From Saprospiraceae bacterium (GTDB taxonomy: Bacteria > Bacteroidota > Bacteroidia > Chitinophagales > Saprospiraceae), in the NCBI GenBank assembly GCA_027488855.1, contig JAIYAV010000387.1, positions 1 through 62,909 on the forward strand: DNA of 62,909 bases, given 5' to 3'. Positions 59,229-62,909 of this stretch are shown here, piece by piece; position 1 is the first letter of the stretch, and each line of letters starts with the position of its first letter. The position numbers and the translations under genes were made by a program. A model generated the notes under the pieces. That model did no database searches and had not been told where the DNA came from. It worked only from the letters and a program-made list of their open reading frames with translations.

Positions 59229-60131
59229 TTGGACCGTATCATACGTATAGGCACCCGCGGTAGCAAATTGGCGCTGTGGCAAGCCGAATTCACTCAGGAA
59301 AAACTTCGCAAAGCTGGTTATGACTCCGAATTGGTGATCATAAAAACCACTGGCGACAATACCCAAGCACTCAATTTGAGTTTTGACAAAATTGAAGGCA
59401 AGGGCTTTTTTACCAAAGAAATTGAAGATGCACTCCTGCGGGGTGATGTGGACATGGCGGTGCATTCCATGAAGGACATGCCCACCAGTTCGCCCGAAGG
59501 ATTGGTGCTCACCGCCGTTTCTTACCGCGACGACCCCGCCGATTGGCTCTTGATTCGCAAAGAAAGCATCGAGGCGGGGCAATTGTTTCAGTTAAAACAA
59601 AACCCGGTAGTTGGTACTTCGTCAGCACGTAGGAAGGCCCAAATTCTGGACTTGCGTCCCGATGCAGAGCTCAAAGACATTCGGGGCAACGTACCTACCC
59701 GCGTCGACAAGTTGATGCAAGGCGAATTTGATGCCATCATGCTGGCCGCTGCCGGATTGAGCCGCCTGGAACTGGATTTGTCCGGGGTAGAAGTGATCAA
59801 ATTTGATCCCCGCGAATTTATTCCCGCACCAGCCCAAGGGGTTTTGGCTTACCAAACCTGCACCGAGGACAAAGCGATGCGCAAAATATTGCAGCACTTG
59901 CACCACTCCGAAGTAAGCACCGTCACCAACATCGAGCGCCGCATCCTGCAACTGATGGAAGGTGGCTGCCAAATGCCACTGGGAATTTATTGTGAACAGG
60001 ATAAGGCGGGCAATTTCCATGTGTGGGGCGCTAAAGCCGACGCCTGGAACGGACCTGTAAAAAAGGTACGGATGTCGTCGAGCACCAGTTATCAGCTGGC
60101 TGAAAAGGTGGCGGAGGAGTTGAAAAAATAG
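59229..60131 (+). CDS. hemC: Hydroxymethylbilane synthase
   Basis: HemC (porphobilinogen deaminase) joins four porphobilinogens into hydroxymethylbilane in the haem pathway. It has RIGTRGSKLALWQAE at the N-terminus, VHSMKDMP with the catalytic Asp, ARRKAQIL, the REFIPAPAQG segment, and C247 in EGGCQMPLG, which carries the dipyrromethane cofactor. The first in-frame ATG (59139) lies upstream of both the lpxD and hemC promoters and would add 30 non-conserved residues, so I chose TTG at 59229, which starts just before DRIIRIGTRG. The start codon is inference; the enzyme is certain. It heads hemC-hemD with a two-hairpin gap between them. Confidence 0.95.
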   Translation: MDRIIRIGTRGSKLALWQAEFTQEKLRKAGYDSELVIIKTTGDNTQALNLSFDKIEGKGFFTKEIEDALLRGDVDMAVHSMKDMPTSSPEGLVLTAVSYRDDPADWLLIRKESIEAGQLFQLKQNPVVGTSSARRKAQILDLRPDAELKDIRGNVPTRVDKLMQGEFDAIMLAAAGLSRLELDLSGVEVIKFDPREFIPAPAQGVLAYQTCTEDKAMRKILQHLHHSEVSTVTNIERRILQLMEGGCQMPLGIYCEQDKAGNFHVWGAKADAWNGPVKKVRMSSSTSYQLAEKVAEELKK

Positions 60132-60178
60132 GCTCGAAATAAGCTAAAAATCAAAGATTTGCGCATAAATCTAGAACC

Positions 60179-60268
60179 CCTCCCCGAAGGTTCCAAACCT
60201 TCGGGGAGGTAAAGCAGCGAAACAGTGCTTTGCTCGACCGACCCGAAAGTCTCAAACTTTCGGGTCGG
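60179..60268. repeat. Two perfect GC-rich hairpins between hemC and hemD
   Basis: CCTCCCCGAAGGTT/AACCTTCGGGGAGG (60179-60192/60196-60209) and CCGACCCGAAAGT/ACTTTCGGGTCGG (60238-60250/60256-60268) are perfect stems with 3- and 5-nt loops, with a weaker aaagca/tgcttt hairpin between. They resemble one another and the GAAG/CTTC hairpins of 19742-19957. No T run follows, so read-through into hemD is possible. Confidence 0.85.
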
Positions 60269-60316
60269 AATTTTAGATCGTGCATACTCCTAAAATCTCG
60301 GAACCTGGCTACCACC

Positions 60317-60994
60317 ATGCTCATTTTCATCTCCCGCGAGTTAACAGCAGACAGTCCCTTCTTCCACATTTTGCCTACGGATCAAGTTGAGGTCATTGGC
60401 GAATCGCTGGTGGCATTCAATGGAGTACCATTTACGGAACTGCCGGAAATTGACTGGTGCTTCTTTTCCAGTCGCAATGCCGTCAAGTTTTTTTTTCAGG
60501 GACTAAAAGCTGCTCGATTACAGGTGCCCGCCGGATTGAAGTGGGGAGTATTGGGTGAAGGCACCGCCAAAAGCCTGAAGGAACAGGGTTATGTAGCCGA
60601 TTTTGCAGGCAACGGAGAACCCCAAAGTGTGGGAGATGCGTTTGGCATTGTAGCCGCTGGCCAACGCGTTTTGTTTCCCCGGGCGGCTCAATCGCGGGAA
60701 AGCATTCAAAAAATATTGATTGGACTTGTAACCATTGTGGATTTGGTGGTTTATACCAATGCACCACGTACCGATTTTGAATTGCCTGGTGCTGATGTGT
60801 TGGTGTTTACCAGTCCGCTCAATGCGCAGGCTTATTTTGCTAAGTATGCGTGGGCTAATGGGCAAAAATTGGTAGCCATCGGACGGAGCACTGAGCAAGC
60901 GCTAAGGGATTTAGGATTTGAGGAAATACACACTGCTACAATCCCTTCAGAAGAAGTACTGGCCGAAATTTGTAAAACTCAATTGGCTTTATGA
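60317..60994 (+). CDS. hemD: Uroporphyrinogen-III synthase
   Basis: HemD closes and inverts ring D of hydroxymethylbilane to make uroporphyrinogen III. The 225-residue protein has the weakly conserved two-domain fold: ISRELTADSPFF at the start, DWCFFSSRNAVKFFF, VGD-like GDAFGIV, VVYTNAPRTDF, VLVFTSPLNAQAYF and IGRSTEQALRDLGF. The ATG at 60317 was chosen over 60230, which would place 29 non-family residues in the hairpin region. It lies 186 bp after hemC, and its stop overlaps the next ATG (60991). Confidence 0.9.
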   Translation: MLIFISRELTADSPFFHILPTDQVEVIGESLVAFNGVPFTELPEIDWCFFSSRNAVKFFFQGLKAARLQVPAGLKWGVLGEGTAKSLKEQGYVADFAGNGEPQSVGDAFGIVAAGQRVLFPRAAQSRESIQKILIGLVTIVDLVVYTNAPRTDFELPGADVLVFTSPLNAQAYFAKYAWANGQKLVAIGRSTEQALRDLGFEEIHTATIPSEEVLAEICKTQLAL

Positions 60995-61413
60995 ACAGCA
61001 AAATCACCCTGCTTTTTTGCACGATAGTTTTGACATTGGCGCTAAGCTGTCAATCAAAGAAGGCGGACTACAGCGATTTCAACCAATTTTACGAGCAATT
61101 TTTACAGGACTCCCTTTTTCAGGTTCAGCACATCAATTTCCCGCTTGATGGTTTGCCAGACAATGCCGTTGCTTATGGGGATACCTTGGGTAACTTTCGT
61201 TGGACGGCGGAAAATTGGCGCATGCACCACCCAATTGATTTTGAAAAGACAAAATTTGAACAAAATTTCCAAACTTTGGGTGATGAACTGATCATTGAAA
61301 ACGTCATTGATCCTGAGGCTGGTTATGGGATGCTGCGCCGTTGGGCAAAAATTGGTGGCGAATGGTCTTTGATTTATTATGTGGGCTTAAATCCCATTCA
61401 AGAAAAACAGTAG
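60991..61413 (+). CDS. DUF4348-type lipoprotein
   Basis: This 140-residue lipoprotein has lipobox LALSC (C20). The domain (DSLFQVQHINFPLDG...WRMHHPIDF...MLRRWAKIGGEWSLIYYVG) matches the DUF4348 pattern found in Bacteroidota; the function is unknown. Its ATG overlaps the hemD stop (ATGA), so it is translationally coupled to hemD, though no metabolic link is evident. Confidence 0.8.
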   Translation: MNSKITLLFCTIVLTLALSCQSKKADYSDFNQFYEQFLQDSLFQVQHINFPLDGLPDNAVAYGDTLGNFRWTAENWRMHHPIDFEKTKFEQNFQTLGDELIIENVIDPEAGYGMLRRWAKIGGEWSLIYYVGLNPIQEKQ

Positions 61414-61535
61414 AGGCAGATGGTCTTCTTTCTATCTCTACTACGGAATGGGACTGACACAACTGGAACCGGGAGAGAAACTAAGCGGGCGGTCAGTTGT
61501 TTGGTTAAAAAACAAGTGTAAAACTCATCAAAATC

Positions 61536-61811
61536 ATGCGACAAATCCGCGCCATTGAAGTATTGCTCATCGAAGTGATTTTTTACCTGGGACTATGGTT
61601 GCTCAACGATTATGTGGCCATGTACCTCAGCATGATCTTTGGCAGCATTTGTTTTTTCATTTTGCTGTTCACGGGTATTGCCGAGCTGTTGGAGCGCTCC
61701 AAAGTATCGCGGAAGTATTTCTGGTTCATGGCCATGTCGGCATTGGCACCGGTGGTGGCAGCGGCGATTTTCTTTTTGTTGGGTGGGGAAATGACGTGGA
61801 ATAAGCTGTGA
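61536..61811 (+). CDS. Small membrane protein, unknown
   Basis: This 91-residue protein has three predicted membrane spans (about 7-25, 28-48 and 63-83) joined by a short LLERSKVSRKY loop. No family is recognised. It ends at a terminator hairpin (61839-61878). Confidence 0.65.
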   Translation: MRQIRAIEVLLIEVIFYLGLWLLNDYVAMYLSMIFGSICFFILLFTGIAELLERSKVSRKYFWFMAMSALAPVVAAAIFFLLGGEMTWNKL

Positions 61812-61838
61812 TGCTTGGCAGTGGTGTGGTGAAAAAAC

Positions 61839-61878
61839 AGTGCCGCCCTTAGTCAATTGAATGGCTAAGGGCGGCACT
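61839..61878. terminator. Bidirectional terminator between convergent genes
   Basis: AGTGCCGCCCTTAG (61839-61852) and CTAAGGGCGGCACT (61865-61878) are perfect 14-bp arms around a 12-nt loop. The minus strand continues into six T residues; the plus side has a shorter T-rich tail. Confidence 0.85.
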
Positions 61879-61900
61879 AGTATTGATGCTTCAGATTTGC

Positions 61901-62909
61901 TTATTCCAGAATCACCATCTTTTTGGTTGCGGTAAATTCAGTTGTCTCCAAAGTATAGTACAAGACCCCACTGGCTCCCAACTGGCTCTTCTTCAAGCTC
62001 ACCTGGTTGTTGCCCTTGGCATAATTGCCTTCTACTTTATAGACCAAGGCTCCCTTCACATCTCTGATTGTTAGGGTCGCTTTCGTCGCCTTCGGCAAAC
62101 TAAATCCAATCAGCGTTTCATTGCTGAAGGGGTTCGGAGTGTTCTGACGTAGCTCATAGGCTTCATTGGCCTGGATGCCCTCGAAGTTCAAGGCGATACC
62201 CAGGTTCTCATTGTTCTGATCGTATGCCTCGGGGGATACTACCCGATTCAAACTCAGGGCGCTGCTCAATTGGGCGTCTGCTTTCGCACGGAGTACCAGC
62301 GTGAACAAAGCCCCTGGCTCGTATTTGCTGTTCCAAGAAGTAGTGATGAAGCCCTCATTTTTGAACACACCAAAGTTCTCGGCCTTGGCCACGCCGTATT
62401 CGATGTCCAACAACTCCACCTTGCTTTGATCCAGGTTCAGTGCAAACTGATAACCCTGGATGTTCTGCAAGTCTTCAGCCGTGAAGGTTACTTTGTATTC
62501 ATTCCCTGATTTTAGGTTCTGCTCCAAAGTCTTGAGTTTGAACTGGCCATTCGTGCGGATCTCAGCACTTACTGCACCGTTCACACTCGCGCTCGCGTTC
62601 ACATCCCCGATCTTGATGGCTACAAAGTTAGCCGTCATGTTCGTGGTGATGTCGTTCATGCTCACCACTTCCGGGAAGCTTGCTGACCATGGGTTGCTGG
62701 CATTCGGGAACTTGTAAGCAGCATCAATGAATCTCCAAGAGGTATTGTTGGCAAAATGCGTGTCGATGTTCAAAATCAACTTGCGAATCTGGATCAGGTC
62801 CAGGGTCGAGATCGACTTGGAGTTGTTCGCATCTGCCGCAATCATCTTGTAAGGACTGTTCAAGGCTTGTACACCCAAAATGTGCTTCTGGATCAGTACC
62901 AAATCGAAG
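61901..62909 (-). CDS. T9SS type A cargo with dockerin- and cohesin-like modules, partial
   Basis: The reading frame is open to the window end, so only the C-terminal 335 or so residues are visible. They start with two dockerin-type calcium helices (DLVLIQKHILGV, then DANNSKSISTLDLIQIRKLILNI), then a cohesin-like beta domain (EYKVTFTAEDLQNIQGYQFALNLDQSKVELLDI), and end in a type A T9SS sorting domain (NTPNPFSNETLIGFSLPKATKATLTIRD...SGVLYYTLETTEFTATKKMVIL). The TTG at 62902 is not the start; the coding strand continues past it. The cargo N-terminus, and thus function, lies outside the window. Confidence 0.85.
   Translation of the reverse strand, partial: FDLVLIQKHILGVQALNSPYKMIAADANNSKSISTLDLIQIRKLILNIDTHFANNTSWRFIDAAYKFPNASNPWSASFPEVVSMNDITTNMTANFVAIKIGDVNASASVNGAVSAEIRTNGQFKLKTLEQNLKSGNEYKVTFTAEDLQNIQGYQFALNLDQSKVELLDIEYGVAKAENFGVFKNEGFITTSWNSKYEPGALFTLVLRAKADAQLSSALSLNRVVSPEAYDQNNENLGIALNFEGIQANEAYELRQNTPNPFSNETLIGFSLPKATKATLTIRDVKGALVYKVEGNYAKGNNQVSLKKSQLGASGVLYYTLETTEFTATKKMVILE

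Noticed and set aside
59139-59229. ATG at 59139 as the hemC start
   Set aside because: It would place the hemC and lpxD promoters in coding sequence and add 30 residues absent from the family.

Overview
The window looks like a chromosomal segment of a gliding-type Bacteroidota bacterium, most likely class Saprospiria (Haliscomenobacter/Lewinella-like; the genus is inference). The evidence is five clear type IX secretion system (T9SS) cargo proteins with type A or type B C-terminal sorting domains, a T9SS plug protein, a fused LpxC/FabZ lipid A enzyme, LytTR and TPR-histidine-kinase signalling proteins, and -7 promoter boxes of the Bacteroidota form TAnnTTTG, several preceded by TTG exactly 20 nt upstream. 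No rRNA, tRNA, insertion sequence, prophage or CRISPR array was recognised.

Layout. 1-4.5 kb: an OmpA-family protein, an SDR oxidoreductase and an aldehyde dehydrogenase. 4.5-16.8 kb: two T9SS cargo proteins, DapF, a Do-type protease, a dienelactone-hydrolase-like protein, two adjacent TlpA-type thioredoxin fusions and a GH95 fucosidase. 17-24 kb: a LytS/LytTR two-component pair, a DUF2442 protein, a helical-repeat protein, a lipoprotein and a small secreted protein, with a candidate small RNA between the last two. 24-34 kb: an M4 metallopeptidase, a MocA-like nucleotidyltransferase, the T9SS plug protein, a TolC/HlyD efflux pair without its pump, and a TIGR04282-type transferase. 34-49 kb: DinB, OsmC, two paralogous outer-membrane proteins, a type B T9SS cargo, a three-lipoprotein operon with two giant VCBS/ASPIC-UnbV proteins, and an Rpn-type nuclease. 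49-53 kb: tandem TPR sensor kinases, one intact and one that has lost every catalytic motif. 53-63 kb: gatB, the lipid A genes lpxD-lpxC/fabZ-lpxA with an ABC ATPase, hemC-hemD diverging from them, small membrane proteins, and a T9SS cargo running off the end.

The most unusual feature is the intergenic DNA. At least ten gaps hold large inverted repeats. In three families the arms are built of short tandem repeats of period 7 (GTGAAAA/CATTTTT), period 8 (AACTTCTC) or period 9 (CACAAAGGA). They usually abut or overlap stop codons. There are also a 35-bp-periodic array of 20-bp palindromes, a perfect 33-bp cruciform nested in a second one, and GAAG/CTTC hairpins. The other main leads are the pseudo-histidine-kinase pair, a candidate small RNA at 22949-23050, and an orphan terminator upstream of gatB.

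Start codons were moved downstream where signal peptides, promoter boxes or hairpins show that the longest reading frame is too long.
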